Source of the DNA: an uncultured Blautia sp.
GTDB taxonomy: Bacteria; Bacillota; Clostridia; Lachnospirales; Lachnospiraceae
Reading direction: 5' to 3'
Length of the DNA stretch: 64,000 nt
Assembly (NCBI GenBank): GCA_934371915.1
Contig: CAKROE010000006.1
Span: 1-64,000, forward strand
Positions within the stretch are counted from its first letter, which is position 1. Each line of letters opens with the position of its first letter. The position numbers and the translations under genes were made by a program. The notes beneath the pieces were generated by a model. The model made no database searches. It saw nothing but the letters and a program-made list of their open reading frames with translations, and had not been told where the DNA came from. Below, one piece after another: positions 34,115 to 44,272 of this stretch.

Positions 34115-35506
34115 TTATAAATCGCAGTTGTTTACTGTTCTCGGGAATGGAATGACGTCACGGATATTACCCATACCTGTCAGGTACATTACGCAGCGCT
34201 CAAATCCAAGTCCGTATCCGGAATGACGGGTAGAACCGTATTTACGCAGATCCATGTAGAACTGATAATCCTCAGCCTTCAGACCCATCTCATCCATACG
34301 GGCTTTCAGCTTGTCGTAATCATCCTCTCTCTGGCTTCCGCCGATGATCTCTCCGATTCCAGGAACAAGACAGTCCATAGCGGCAACAGTCTTGCCGTCT
34401 TCATTCTGTTTCATGTAGAATGCCTTGATTTCCTTCGGATAATCGGTAACAAATACCGGTTTCTTAAAGATCTGCTCTGTCAGATAACGTTCATGCTCTG
34501 TCTGAAGGTCACATCCCCAGAATACTTTGTAATCGAATTTGTCGTTGTTTTTCTCCAGAAGTTCGATGGCTTCTGTGTAAGTTACATGACCGAATTCAGA
34601 ATTTACTACATGGTTCAGACGATCCAGAAGACCCTTGTCAATAAAGGAATTAAAGAAGTTCATTTCCTCCGGAGCATTCTCAAGGACATAACGGATCACG
34701 TATTTCAGCATCTCTTCTGCAAGGTCCATGTTGTCATCCAGATCTGCAAATGCACATTCCGGCTCGATCATCCAGAACTCTGCTGCATGACGTGTTGTGT
34801 TGGAGTTCTCAGCACGGAAAGTCGGTCCGAATGTGTAGATGTTACGGAATGCCTGTGCATAGGTCTCACCGTTGAGCTGACCGCTTACAGTAAGGTTGGT
34901 CTCTTTGCCGAAGAAGTCCTGGCCGTAGTCTACCGTGCCATCCTCATTCATCGGTGGATTTTTCATGTCAAGTGTAGTAACCTGAAACATCTCTCCTGCA
35001 CCCTCACAGTCACTTCCTGTGATCAGTGGAGTGTGTACATATACAAATCCTTTCTCCTGGAAGAATTTGTGGATCGCATATGCGCAAAGAGAACGTACGC
35101 GGAACACTGCCTGGAAGGTGTTGGTTCTCGGTCTTAAATGTGTCATGGTTCTCAAGTATTCCAGTGTATGACGTTTTTTCTGAAGCGGATAGTCCGGAGC
35201 AGATGCACCCTCTACCTGTACTTCGTCTGCCTGGATTTCAAATGGCTGCTTTGCTTCCGGTGTCGGAACCAGTGTACCTTTGACAATGATCGCAGCACCA
35301 ACATTTAATTTGCTGATCTCTGCAAAGTTTGGCATGTTGTCATGATATACGACCTGCAGAGTCTCAAAAAAAGTACCGTCATGAAGTACGATAAATCCAA
35401 ATGCCTTGGATCCACGTACACTTCGTACCCATCCTCCTACGGATACCTCTTTGTTCAGGTATTCTTCTCTGTTTTTATAAATTTCTTTTACCGTTGTGAG
35501 CTTCAT
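34115..35506 (-). CDS. asnS: Asparaginyl-tRNA synthetase
   Basis: 463 residues. The N-terminal OB-fold anticodon-binding domain ([24 protein letters not shown]) is followed by the class II catalytic core: motif 2 [21 protein letters not shown] and motif 3 [15 protein letters not shown]. AsnRS rather than AspRS is indicated by the DSGYGL-type context and lack of the long AspRS insert. It charges tRNA-Asn. A promoter is visible at 35552-35580; I see no T-box leader. Confidence 0.97.
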   Translation of the reverse strand: MKLTTVKEIYKNREEYLNKEVSVGGWVRSVRGSKAFGFIVLHDGTFFETLQVVYHDNMPNFAEISKLNVGAAIIVKGTLVPTPEAKQPFEIQADEVQVEGASAPDYPLQKKRHTLEYLRTMTHLRPRTNTFQAVFRVRSLCAYAIHKFFQEKGFVYVHTPLITGSDCEGAGEMFQVTTLDMKNPPMNEDGTVDYGQDFFGKETNLTVSGQLNGETYAQAFRNIYTFGPTFRAENSNTTRHAAEFWMIEPECAFADLDDNMDLAEEMLKYVIRYVLENAPEEMNFFNSFIDKGLLDRLNHVVNSEFGHVTYTEAIELLEKNNDKFDYKVFWGCDLQTEHERYLTEQIFKKPVFVTDYPKEIKAFYMKQNEDGKTVAAMDCLVPGIGEIIGGSQREDDYDKLKARMDEMGLKAEDYQFYMDLRKYGSTRHSGYGLGFERCVMYLTGMGNIRDVIPFPRTVNNCDL

Positions 35507-35551
35507 AATCTATACCTCTCTGTTTATTCATTTCTCATCCAATTGCTTTCT

Positions 35552-35580
35552 AGTATAGACTATTCAACAGATTCCTGCAA
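35552..35580 (-). promoter_or_regulatory. asnS promoter
   Basis: Minus-strand TTGCAG (complement of 35575-35580), 17-bp spacer, TATACT (complement of 35552-35557), about 45 bp before the asnS start. Confidence 0.7.
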
Positions 35581-35607
35581 GGAGTAAATCAGGGAGAACC
35601 GCTGTTT

Positions 35608-37977
35608 TTATTCATTCCACTTAAGGATTCCGGCGGCTGAATACTCATCCGCCATATTATAGGAAGCAATTCCTTTCTCGGTCACAAGGTAAAAAGTATC
35701 TTTGATATAAATTCCACGTGCAGTACGGTAGTCCTGCCATTCCATCCCGTCGTCAAACAGACCGCAGTCGTTCATCTTCACATAGGCATTCGGAACAAAA
35801 CCGTCCTCTTCATCAAAGGAGAATACACTGTAATAGAAGTTTTCACTCGAATCATAGACATCCGAATTGCTTCCGTACATACCGTAAGCAAAACCAAACA
35901 GGCCTTTCTTCGGCGCAGCCAGGATCGAACGATAATTTGTAAGTGCATCGCAGAAAGAAACATCCTTCAGTACAAAACGGTCGGTTTCTTTTACATCGGA
36001 CGGATCACTGATGTCAAACATTGAGCACTTCATTCCAATCGTATTTCCGGTATCCGAATCTGTCTCCCATCCGATCCCGAGCAGCTTGTTTTCGCCATAG
36101 AAGTGCAGGTAAGAGGAAAATCCGGTAATTTTCAGCTCACCGAGCACTTTCGGATTTTCCGGGTCTGAAAGATCGACGGAGAAAAGAGGGTCTGTGTTTC
36201 TGTATGTGACAAAATACCCGGTTTCCCCCATAAAGCGGGCAGATTTGATTTCTTCACCTTTTGCAAGATTCTCGATCTTACCGACTGTTTTCATTGAAGA
36301 ATCCAGCACATACAGGCTGTTGCTCCGTGAAAAATCACTGTAATCGGAGCTCCAGGATTCCACAGTCGTTACCACACGGAGATAATCTGCATATTCATCT
36401 AATGAAAAGTTGTCATTGAGTTCTCCCGCGACGGAGCCCGTGCTTCCGTCCGTGAATTTGCCGTCTGCATAACCAATGCGTACAAGTTCTGTACGGGTCT
36501 CTTTTTCGTTCCAGGTCGATACTGCGGAATAAATATTGTTTTCGCTTACGTAGAAGGTTTCTGCACCGCTGACAACTGCCATGATATCAGAAGCCTGATC
36601 CGGTGTCCCGGCTGCAACTGCGCCGGAAACCAGATATGCCTTTCCATTGTAGGAAAAATCATCCGAACCCTCCTGCTCCGGCAGGTAAATATGATCATAT
36701 GCAATATATTCCTGTCCGCTTCTCGGGACATAATACTCAAGCTGATCTGCATTGTTTCCCGTATCCGGCGTGTAGGAAGTAAAAAGATACAGATAACCGT
36801 TGCTTCGTCTGGATGAGAGATAGGAACCGTCCTGCTGATAAGTTCCTGTCAGTTTCGGAGCATTTCTGTCCGATATATCGTACGTCAAAACCGAAACGGT
36901 CGTCACCGGCATGCTGTAGCTTGAGCGTACCGACTGCGTACTGTCGCTGTCGGAGTCCTCATCACTCGTTGACGGAAGATTCAGTTCTCCTTTGTAAGTA
37001 ACGTATTCTACCTGCTGGCGGATCAGTTGCAGGCAGCTTCCTTCCACATACATTTCTTTGTAATCGGCACTGTTTTCGCCGTTAATTGTGCCAACCAGCT
37101 TCATGGAAGCCGCGTCTACAATCCGGACTGTGCCCTTGCTGTCCATCGCATAAATACAGGTGCCGTCTGTCTTTACGATATCTGCTTCGTCGACCGTTTC
37201 TTCCTGTGTGTTGGTGGATGAATAATCACCCGAATCCGATTTTTCATCATAGCTGAAAGCAGAATCAGTTTCGCCTTCCGGATACGCAGCAATTACGCTG
37301 TCCGGAGAAACTGCATCCGATGATGCCATATCTGATGCTGCCGCTGTATTTGCGCTTCCGGTGTCAGCCGATTCTTCGATTGTCATTACACGGGCATAGT
37401 TGCTGGTAGTCGGATTTTCATTCCATTCTTTAAGCATATCGTACAGATCTTCATAGCTGTCCATATGGGTGATACCGGAAACCGGATCTGTCACCTGTGC
37501 GACTTTGACAGATTCGGTCACTTCCGGTGCAGCTTTGTCGGCTTCTTCGGCACTTTGAATATCTGCCTGTGCCAGTGCAGTTTCATTGGCAATCTCTGAG
37601 GCGGTCTGTGCATCATTACTTGCTGTCTCTTCGGTACTCTCCAGTGTCTGAGTGTCATTACCTGCTGTATATGTTGTGCCTCCTGGCTTTGCCTCGGTAC
37701 GCGTCTTTAACATCCCTGGAACGATTCCCAGTGCTGCAATTACAACGACTGCCGCCGCTGCTGCGCCGATATAGCGGGAAGTTCTGGCATTCCAGAATCT
37801 GTGAGTGGTAGTGTCTTTTGGCTGATCGTCTTTCTCCGTCCGGACCGCTTCATTTGGCTGCTGTTTTTCACTCTGCTCTTCGAGCATTTTCTGTATATTC
37901 TCCGGTTTCAGGGATTCCGGAACCGGGGTGTCTTCCATTGATTTCCTGATCTTATCCATTAATTCTCTGTCATCCAT
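35608..37977 (-). CDS. Membrane-anchored secreted beta-propeller protein, candidate anti-sigma factor
   Basis: 789 residues. A ~65-residue cytoplasmic part with charged helices (MDDRELMDKIRKSMEDTP, PENIQKMLEEQ) precedes one membrane helix (about 69-90, IGAAAAAVVVIAALGIVPG). Then a Ser/Asp/Thr-rich stalk leads to a C-terminal beta-propeller domain (COG4880-type) with repeated blades: IVKTDGTCIYAMDSKGTVRI, SNGYLYLFTSY, KSARFMGETGYFVTYRNTDP, RGIYIKDTFYLVTEKGIASY. It starts 15 bp after the ECF sigma gene. Position and topology match a one-helix anti-sigma sensor, the short cytoplasmic segment holding the sigma factor. This role is inferred. Confidence 0.8.
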   Translation of the reverse strand: MDDRELMDKIRKSMEDTPVPESLKPENIQKMLEEQSEKQQPNEAVRTEKDDQPKDTTTHRFWNARTSRYIGAAAAAVVVIAALGIVPGMLKTRTEAKPGGTTYTAGNDTQTLESTEETASNDAQTASEIANETALAQADIQSAEEADKAAPEVTESVKVAQVTDPVSGITHMDSYEDLYDMLKEWNENPTTSNYARVMTIEESADTGSANTAAASDMASSDAVSPDSVIAAYPEGETDSAFSYDEKSDSGDYSSTNTQEETVDEADIVKTDGTCIYAMDSKGTVRIVDAASMKLVGTINGENSADYKEMYVEGSCLQLIRQQVEYVTYKGELNLPSTSDEDSDSDSTQSVRSSYSMPVTTVSVLTYDISDRNAPKLTGTYQQDGSYLSSRRSNGYLYLFTSYTPDTGNNADQLEYYVPRSGQEYIAYDHIYLPEQEGSDDFSYNGKAYLVSGAVAAGTPDQASDIMAVVSGAETFYVSENNIYSAVSTWNEKETRTELVRIGYADGKFTDGSTGSVAGELNDNFSLDEYADYLRVVTTVESWSSDYSDFSRSNSLYVLDSSMKTVGKIENLAKGEEIKSARFMGETGYFVTYRNTDPLFSVDLSDPENPKVLGELKITGFSSYLHFYGENKLLGIGWETDSDTGNTIGMKCSMFDISDPSDVKETDRFVLKDVSFCDALTNYRSILAAPKKGLFGFAYGMYGSNSDVYDSSENFYYSVFSFDEEDGFVPNAYVKMNDCGLFDDGMEWQDYRTARGIYIKDTFYLVTEKGIASYNMADEYSAAGILKWNE

Positions 37978-37992
37978 ATTGCTGCCTCCTTT

Positions 37993-38463
37993 CTATGCAA
38001 GAAATTCTTTCATCTTATTCAGTCCGCGGCTGATCTGCGAACGGACAGTATTGTGGTTCATCTGCATCATTTCTCCGATCTCATGGCTCTTGAATCCACC
38101 CACGATATTGAGACAGATGATCCGGCGTTCTGTTTCATCCAGACGATCCAGCGCCTCCCGCACCTGCAGGCTCTCTTCCGTAGCATCACCTGCTGGCAGG
38201 TCATCCGGCAGTTCGACCGTCTTCTGCGTATATTCTTTTAGTTTGCGCCTGCATTTATTGGACAGTATCTGAAAAATCCATGCCCGGAATTTCTCCTGGT
38301 CACGCAGCTTCTCCACGGTTGCAAACGCATCCGTCACCGTCTCGCTCACGGCGTCCTCCGCATCCTGCGGATTCTTCAGGGTATGGAGTGCAAAATAGTA
38401 CAGCTCCCTGTACACCTTCTCATAATATGCGGCAAATACTTCAGGCTTTTTTAAATCGTCCAT
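37993..38463 (-). CDS. ECF-type RNA polymerase sigma factor
   Basis: 156 residues with sigma regions 2 and 4 only. Region 2 has VYRELYYFALHTLKNPQDAEDAVSETVTDAF and KFRAWIFQILSNKCRR; region 4 has LDETERRIICLNIVGGFKSHEIGEMMQMNHNTVRSQISRGLNKMK. The adjoining membrane beta-propeller gene 15 bp downstream probably encodes its regulator. Target promoters cannot be read off this window. Confidence 0.93.
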   Translation of the reverse strand: MDDLKKPEVFAAYYEKVYRELYYFALHTLKNPQDAEDAVSETVTDAFATVEKLRDQEKFRAWIFQILSNKCRRKLKEYTQKTVELPDDLPAGDATEESLQVREALDRLDETERRIICLNIVGGFKSHEIGEMMQMNHNTVRSQISRGLNKMKEFLA

Positions 38464-38584
38464 GTTTCACCTCTGTTTCTGCCCGGCCCCCGCCGGTTCT
38501 GTGTTTTGTTTGATGCATCTGTATATTAGTGTCATTTTAGCATGGTTTTGTTGCATGGCTGTAAAAATTTTTCTGCATATATAC

Positions 38585-38614
38585 AAAAAGAACCCGGAAT
38601 TTCTTCCGGGTTCC
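38585..38614 (-). terminator. Terminator of galT
   Basis: Nine-base perfect stem (38590-38598/38605-38613, GAACCCGGA) with five T residues on the minus strand, 28 bp past the galT stop. Confidence 0.85.
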
Positions 38615-38641
38615 ACTTTCTGATACTTTTACACTATGTAA

Positions 38642-40132
38642 TTATAATGTCTCGATGAATCTCATAAATGCTGCTCTGCCTTCTGGTGTGCATTTGTATA
38701 CACCGGCATCTTCGAGTACGTGTACAAACACAATGCCGACCTCTTTCCGAAGGATTTCATGGATGTTGTCCTTGTTGATGTCCTTGTATTTCGGGAGCAC
38801 TTCTGCTGCCCATGCCGCATGTTTCTCGATCTTTTCGTTGGAAGCGATGTCTTTGCCTTCGAGAATGTATTCTTCGAGAAGCTCCAGTTCTTCTTTCAGA
38901 CGTGCCGGAAGTACCGCAAGTCCCATAACCTCGATGAGGCCGATGTTTTCTTTTTTGATGTGATGATACTGCGCATGCGGATGATATACACCAAGCGGAT
39001 TTTCCTCGGTTGTGATGTTGTTTCGAAGTGTCAGATCCAGCTCATACATGTCACCGACTTTACGTGCGATCGGAGTGATCGTGTTGTGCGGTTCACCGTC
39101 TGTCTCAGCAAAAATAAATGCTGCTTCATCCGTATATCCTCTCCAGACTTCCAGTACATGTGTCGCAAGATCGACCAGACGGTCAGAGTCTTTATGGCGG
39201 ATACGAAGCACAGACAGTGGCCACTTCACAATGCCTGCCTCTACATCCTCATAACCCGGGATCGTCACCTGTTTCTCGATCGGAGCTTTTGCCATTGCAA
39301 ATGTATAATGACCACCCTGAAAATGATCATGGCTCAGAATAGAGCCGCCAACGATCGGAAGATCCGCATTGGAACCAAGGAAATAATGTGGGAACAGTTT
39401 GACAAAATCAAACAGTTTGATAAATGCATTTCTCTCGATCTTCATCGGGGTATGCTTGCTGTTAAACACGATACAGTGCTCATTGTAATATACATACGGA
39501 GAATACTGGAATCCCCATGGTGTATCATTGATCGTGATCGGAATGATTCTGTGGTTCTGTCTCGCCGGATGATTGACACGGCCTGCGTATCCCTCGTTTT
39601 CCGGACAGAGCAGACATTTCGGATAACTGCTTGCTTTGGCATTCTTTGCTGCTGCGATCGCTTTCGGATCTTTTTCCGGTTTGGAAAGATTGATCGTAAT
39701 GTCAATTTCTCCATATGGGCTGTCCACTTTCCATTTCTGGTCTTTCTTTACACGATAACGGCGGATATAATTGCTGTCCTGACTCAGTTTGTAAAAATAA
39801 TCCGTTGCTTTCTGCGGATCATCCTGATATCTGTCCCAGAACTCTTTCTGCACCTGTGCCGGACGAGGCATCAGGCAATTCATCAGTCTGGTGTCAAAAA
39901 GATCACGATAAACCACGCTGTCCTCGATCAGTCCTCTCTTTACTGCTTCATCCAGAAGTTCATTCAGAGTTTCTTCCAGATCTACGCCTGAAAATTTTTC
40001 TTCCGGTTCGGTGTATTCATCTTCATGAAATACATCCAGAAGAAGGTTCGTCGTGTAATTTCTCTCACACTCCAAAACCAGTCCTGACTCAACTCCATAC
40101 TGTACAAGTTTTGCGATGCCTTTGCTTAACAT
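38642..40132 (-). CDS. galT: UDP-glucose--hexose-1-phosphate uridylyltransferase (class II GalT)
   Basis: 496 residues, the length of the Gram-positive class II enzymes (E. coli GalT is ~348). CLLCPENEGYAGRVNHPARQNHR resembles a metal-cluster and substrate loop, GGSILSHDHFQGGHY and the later HPHAQYHHIKKENIGLIEVMGLAVLP are family signatures of the HIT-like fold. It exchanges galactose-1-phosphate for glucose on UDP in the Leloir pathway. galK and galE are not in the window. It lies 20 bp after the large extracellular protein gene, so both may be in one transcript. Confidence 0.95.
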   Translation of the reverse strand: MLSKGIAKLVQYGVESGLVLECERNYTTNLLLDVFHEDEYTEPEEKFSGVDLEETLNELLDEAVKRGLIEDSVVYRDLFDTRLMNCLMPRPAQVQKEFWDRYQDDPQKATDYFYKLSQDSNYIRRYRVKKDQKWKVDSPYGEIDITINLSKPEKDPKAIAAAKNAKASSYPKCLLCPENEGYAGRVNHPARQNHRIIPITINDTPWGFQYSPYVYYNEHCIVFNSKHTPMKIERNAFIKLFDFVKLFPHYFLGSNADLPIVGGSILSHDHFQGGHYTFAMAKAPIEKQVTIPGYEDVEAGIVKWPLSVLRIRHKDSDRLVDLATHVLEVWRGYTDEAAFIFAETDGEPHNTITPIARKVGDMYELDLTLRNNITTEENPLGVYHPHAQYHHIKKENIGLIEVMGLAVLPARLKEELELLEEYILEGKDIASNEKIEKHAAWAAEVLPKYKDINKDNIHEILRKEVGIVFVHVLEDAGVYKCTPEGRAAFMRFIETL

Positions 40133-40152
40133 AAGCCTGTCCTCCTGTAAAA

Positions 40153-42606
40153 TTATTTTTGATTATCAAGATAAGAAATAAATACATTGCCCGCCTGCTG
40201 GAAAAGAGCGGTACTGTCGTTCATTCCATACGGGCTGACTTCGCCTGTCGCAGGATCCAGAAGCCATGTATTGTATGCATCATATCCGACGATCACGACA
40301 CTGGTATCTGCACCGGTTTTTGCTATAACAGCACGCTGTGCGCTGATCTCATAAAGGACATTTTCCAGACTGCATCCGGTAAGGTCGATCACGGTTCCGG
40401 AATCTCCCAGACCTTCTTGCAGCTTGTCTTTATCCCACGAACCACTTCGGATGATCTCAGGAACATCCGCCGTGTTCAGCGTAAGCTGTGTTTTCATATT
40501 TCCACGTTCCCAGACATATTGCTGTGCCCGGTTCAAAACCACACCGGTCCGGCTGTCTGCCTGCAGTACTGCCTGTGCCGGATCTGTCCACACACTGTCC
40601 AGACCACCGCGGGCATATACATAATAAACATCTCCAAGCTGGCTCTTGTCCACTTCAACCTGAACAATGTTCTCGTTGCCGTTTTTTATTTTGGCAGTAA
40701 GAATCAGCGGTTCATCTGCCTCCGGTTTGTCAGTGAATACCAGCTTGACGATAATACCCTGACGTGTCGTGCTTGTCTGCTCCACAGAAACCAGATCTGC
40801 CGAAGTTTTCTTATTATTCATGATATTGTCTTTATTCTTTACGGTGTACGCATTTCCATTCTTTTCTGACAGATTAAATTCCATCATAGAACTTCCGACC
40901 GTCACGTCTGTAATATAATATCCATCCTGATGATACTCTTTTTTGATATTTCCGTCAAAGTCCTCAATCTTTATAGATGTGATTCCATCGACCGTATGCC
41001 CGTTTTCATCAGTAAGACTGTCCCCGTCAAGCACATTTCCGTAAATCAGATCTTCGTTCATAAAGCCGAGTACCCGAAGCTGCTGCGAAGCATCCGGTGT
41101 ATCATTTCTTGTCTTCAGCGAGTCAAAATCTATGTATTCGATCTGTCCTGCCTGATCACCGTCCATGATCCGCCATGCCGCATGTGCATTCGTCTCAGAT
41201 ACGGCAAACTGATTACTGTCGATGTTTTCTGCCAGAACTTTATATTCGCTGTCATCAATATTGATCTGGTAAAGACTTCCGGAAAGAAGCAAGAACAGCT
41301 GATTTTTCTTATTTACATAACTCAATGTACCGAGATCGGATTTCAAAAACTCAAACGACTCTGTTGTCGGAATAAATACTTTCTCCTCAACTACATTCTG
41401 GTCATGATTGTAATGATAGATTCCGGCTCCGCAGTAACCTTCGTGGTTTCCGCGGTTCATGTATCCATAGACCATGAAATTGACATCACCGTCATCTTCC
41501 ACGCTCAGAAGCTTAATGTCATGTTCCGTGCGTGAATCACGGAAATCACCTTTTGCTGCTTTACGGAAATCAAACACCTGCGCAAACTTGCCGTTATTCT
41601 GTGTATAAGTCCAGAGCGCCCCTTCCTGCACAAAAGCCGTCACACTTCCCTCTGTATTTGTAAGATAGGTCACGTTTTTGTTTCGGGCTCCGAGCAGCAG
41701 CCCGTCATCCGTGATCACTGACTGTTTCGGGTCAAATACCTGTCCTGCGGACCGCTCAAAATCCAGCAGACGAATACGGTCTTCCGAATAACGCAGGCGA
41801 TAAAAATCTGTTACATTATAATATTCTGCACCACCGTTTTCATTTGCGGCACAGATTTCATATTCCAGTGAAATACTTGCAGTCGTCTCATTGATCTCTT
41901 TGATAACCGGTATCCCCTTCTTTGTGATCTGCGGATTCAGATTGCCCCAGCTTATCACAGAAAGTGGTGATTTGATGGAAACGGATGCAAAATTTGTCGT
42001 CGTTGAATCTGCAGATTCCAGATATGCGGCAAGATTATCTGCCGAAGTTTTATCCATGCACATCTGTGCAAAATCAGATGCAAATTTCACATAAGCCTGC
42101 GTATTTGTAGAGGATCTGGAAACAACTCTCGTATAGTAATAGGCTTCCCCATCATTGGTATCGACCGTCAGCTGCATGGAATACTCCTGATTCATCAGAA
42201 GACCCGCGTTGATCTCGATCTGTGCGCGAAGATAACCGTCCGATCCCGACGAATCCAGATCTTTGATCTTGCGGTTTTCGACAATCTTTGTTCCATCGGA
42301 AGTACGCACCTCATAAGAAAGACTCTTTACTTTTTCATCGTAAGGATTGACTGCGATCGTCAGTTTCTTCGTCGTATCCAGCGGTGTCACACTGTCACGG
42401 ACAAAATCTGCCTCCATCGGCTGCCGGTAACCGTACATGCGATTCGCCAGCGTTCCGTTAAAATCCACCATCACTTCCGGAATCGTCGGATTATTCATAT
42501 CCGAGCGATTATCGGTCGTTTCGTTGTTCATCAGAAACACCGTGCCGGCCACTCCCAATATAAAAATCACCAGAAGAATCAAAAACCTTTTCAGTACTTT
42601 CAGCAT
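40153..42606 (-). CDS. Large membrane-anchored extracellular protein with C39-like C-terminal fold
   Basis: 817 residues. An N-terminal membrane helix (about 7-27) anchors a large extracellular domain rich in beta-strands and Asp/Thr/Asn; several segments resemble propeller blades (DGLLLGARNKNVTYLTN, KNQLFLLLSGSLYQI, NAHAAWRIMDGDQAGQIEYI). The C-terminal ~70 residues (LENVLYEISAQRAVIAKTG, SVVIVGYDAYNTWLLDPATGEV) follow the second half of a C39-type papain-like domain, where a His normally starts the VVIVGYD strand. Here it is Ser, so proteolysis is unlikely. Function unknown; sits between a methyltransferase gene and galT. Confidence 0.65.
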   Translation of the reverse strand: MLKVLKRFLILLVIFILGVAGTVFLMNNETTDNRSDMNNPTIPEVMVDFNGTLANRMYGYRQPMEADFVRDSVTPLDTTKKLTIAVNPYDEKVKSLSYEVRTSDGTKIVENRKIKDLDSSGSDGYLRAQIEINAGLLMNQEYSMQLTVDTNDGEAYYYTRVVSRSSTNTQAYVKFASDFAQMCMDKTSADNLAAYLESADSTTTNFASVSIKSPLSVISWGNLNPQITKKGIPVIKEINETTASISLEYEICAANENGGAEYYNVTDFYRLRYSEDRIRLLDFERSAGQVFDPKQSVITDDGLLLGARNKNVTYLTNTEGSVTAFVQEGALWTYTQNNGKFAQVFDFRKAAKGDFRDSRTEHDIKLLSVEDDGDVNFMVYGYMNRGNHEGYCGAGIYHYNHDQNVVEEKVFIPTTESFEFLKSDLGTLSYVNKKNQLFLLLSGSLYQINIDDSEYKVLAENIDSNQFAVSETNAHAAWRIMDGDQAGQIEYIDFDSLKTRNDTPDASQQLRVLGFMNEDLIYGNVLDGDSLTDENGHTVDGITSIKIEDFDGNIKKEYHQDGYYITDVTVGSSMMEFNLSEKNGNAYTVKNKDNIMNNKKTSADLVSVEQTSTTRQGIIVKLVFTDKPEADEPLILTAKIKNGNENIVQVEVDKSQLGDVYYVYARGGLDSVWTDPAQAVLQADSRTGVVLNRAQQYVWERGNMKTQLTLNTADVPEIIRSGSWDKDKLQEGLGDSGTVIDLTGCSLENVLYEISAQRAVIAKTGADTSVVIVGYDAYNTWLLDPATGEVSPYGMNDSTALFQQAGNVFISYLDNQK

Positions 42607-42610
42607 GGTT

Positions 42611-43786
42611 TCAGACTCCCTTCTTAAGGTGCAGCCCGTCCGGATAAAGCAGTTTTTCCAGTGTCAGATGACTGTTCAGCGCATCGTTCATCGCAGGAAG
42701 TCCCTCCGGGAAATGAGCTTTTTCATTTTTGACCGCACGGATCAGAAGATTCTTCGGTGTATGTTCCATATCAATAAATTCAAGAATCTGTGTACTGTAG
42801 CCTTTCGATTCAAGAAGTTCTGCACGGATACCATCTGTCAGAAGCGCAGAAATACGTTCTTTCAGGATGCCATATTTCAGCACCGGCTCCAGAAGTTCAT
42901 TGTGGATCTGACTGTTCAGCTCATGCTGGCAGCACGGCACAGATAAAATCACCTGCGCATCCCACTCAACAGCTTTTGCAAGTGCATAATCTGTCGCCCT
43001 GTCACAGGCATGAAGCGTCACAACCATATCGACCTTCTGTACACCTTCATAATCTGCGATATCGCCATGCAGGAAATGCAGCTTGTCATAGCCATATTTC
43101 TGAGCAAGACCGTTACATTTCTTAATGACGTCCTCTTTCAGATCAAGTCCGACGATGTTGACGTCGTATCCTTTGAGTTCTTTCAGATAATAATACATGG
43201 CAAATGTCAGATAAGATTTGCCACATCCGAAATCCAGGATCGTGATCTCCCGTTCTCTGGACAGCGCCGGAAGAATGTCCTCGATAAACTCCAGAAAACG
43301 GTTGATCTGCTTAAATTTGTCATAAGAAGTATTGTGGATTTTCCCTTCGCGGTTCATCACTCCGAGATCCACAAGAAACGGAACCGCCGTTCCTTCTTTC
43401 AGAATGTATTGTTTCACCCGGTTGTGCGCCTGAATCCTGACCGGTTCCAGCGCCGGATGCTTTTTGACTTTGATCGTCTGCTTACCTTTTTTGCTGACCA
43501 GAACGGTACCGTCCGCACATCTTCCCTGTATCTGAAGCTGCGAAAAACAGCCTTCGTCAAGGTTTGCCGCCACATAGGAAATGATTTCTTTCCTTGTATA
43601 ATTTGCGTGGAGCACCTTCGTTCCCACAGTGGAAGAAGCCTGATAACAGATACTGCCTTTCAGTTCGATCGGGCGTATCCGCACACGGGACGGAGCATCT
43701 TTTTCTCTGCTTCTCTGACCGCTTAAGACTGCAAGCATCAGCTCTTCATCAAATTGTTTTTCCAAAAATTCCTGTAATGTCATCAT
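42611..43786 (-). CDS. Class I SAM-dependent methyltransferase
   Basis: 391 residues. The Rossmann-type methyltransferase core lies at about 170-310: motif I ITILDFGCGKSYLTFAMYYYL, motif II VNIVGLDLKEDVIKKC, then MVVTLHACDRATDYALAKAV and a VPCCQHELN segment that resembles the tetrapeptide motif of some RNA methyltransferases. An N-terminal domain of about 120 residues precedes it. This matches the family called methyltransferase domain 32 or RNA-type. The substrate is unknown. It ends 4 bp before the large extracellular protein gene, so they are cotranscribed. A second ATG at 43783 is an alternative start. Confidence 0.82.
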   Translation of the reverse strand: MMTLQEFLEKQFDEELMLAVLSGQRSREKDAPSRVRIRPIELKGSICYQASSTVGTKVLHANYTRKEIISYVAANLDEGCFSQLQIQGRCADGTVLVSKKGKQTIKVKKHPALEPVRIQAHNRVKQYILKEGTAVPFLVDLGVMNREGKIHNTSYDKFKQINRFLEFIEDILPALSREREITILDFGCGKSYLTFAMYYYLKELKGYDVNIVGLDLKEDVIKKCNGLAQKYGYDKLHFLHGDIADYEGVQKVDMVVTLHACDRATDYALAKAVEWDAQVILSVPCCQHELNSQIHNELLEPVLKYGILKERISALLTDGIRAELLESKGYSTQILEFIDMEHTPKNLLIRAVKNEKAHFPEGLPAMNDALNSHLTLEKLLYPDGLHLKKGV

Positions 43787-43841
43787 ATAAAATAAATCTT
43801 TCTTTCTGTCACACTGTACATCTGTGATACAAAGCTTCCTG

Positions 43842-44207
43842 TCAGAATCCCCGGCATCTGCGCCGTCTGCAGCGTCTCCTTGAAATTTCCTGATACAGAA
43901 GCACTTCGATCAGATCATCTAAAAAGCGATCCGAAATCTCCTGTATCTCAAGTTCTCCTGCAACCTGCTCGCGTATCTGTCTGCACAGGCTGCGCATCAT
44001 CAGTCTGTCGGGATATTCGTCATAAAGTCTGCTTCCTTCATAATCCAAAAGCTCACATTCTTCTTCTACTTTTTCCTGCACTTTAAGTGCTGTATCCGGA
44101 AAATAAGATTTCATCAGGGCAAATTCTCTTTCCTGCATGCGTTCTCCGCTATAAAGCGCCGGACTGGCATAAGTCAGATAAAATGGTAAAAACTTGTCGT
44201 AATACAT
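43842..44207 (-). CDS. Conserved small protein of unknown function
   Basis: 121 residues, acidic in the middle and strikingly Arg/Cys-rich at the end (RRRCRRRRCRGF). The motif YYDKFLPFYLTYASP near the start and EEECELLDYEGSRLYDEYPDRLMM in the centre match a short conserved protein found next to nucleosidase and methyltransferase genes in Clostridia, as far as I recall. No signal peptide or membrane helix is seen. I do not know its role. Confidence 0.7.
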   Translation of the reverse strand: MYYDKFLPFYLTYASPALYSGERMQEREFALMKSYFPDTALKVQEKVEEECELLDYEGSRLYDEYPDRLMMRSLCRQIREQVAGELEIQEISDRFLDDLIEVLLYQEISRRRCRRRRCRGF

Positions 44208-44272
44208 GGACAGGCTCCTGCTTTACCATCGTCCCTAACATTTTATGCAGAACTATGCGAAATGTGCCGCAA

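Noticed and set aside
34223..35137. Long open frame opposite asnS
   Set aside because: Antisense shadow of a well-supported synthetase, no ribosome site or domain.
35507..35607. T-box leader upstream of asnS
   Set aside because: The region between the promoter and start is too short and has no T-box sequence or antiterminator.
38720..39991. Long open frame on the plus strand opposite galT
   Set aside because: It lies wholly within galT, has no family resemblance or ribosome site, and is Cys/Arg/Ile-rich as expected for an antisense frame.
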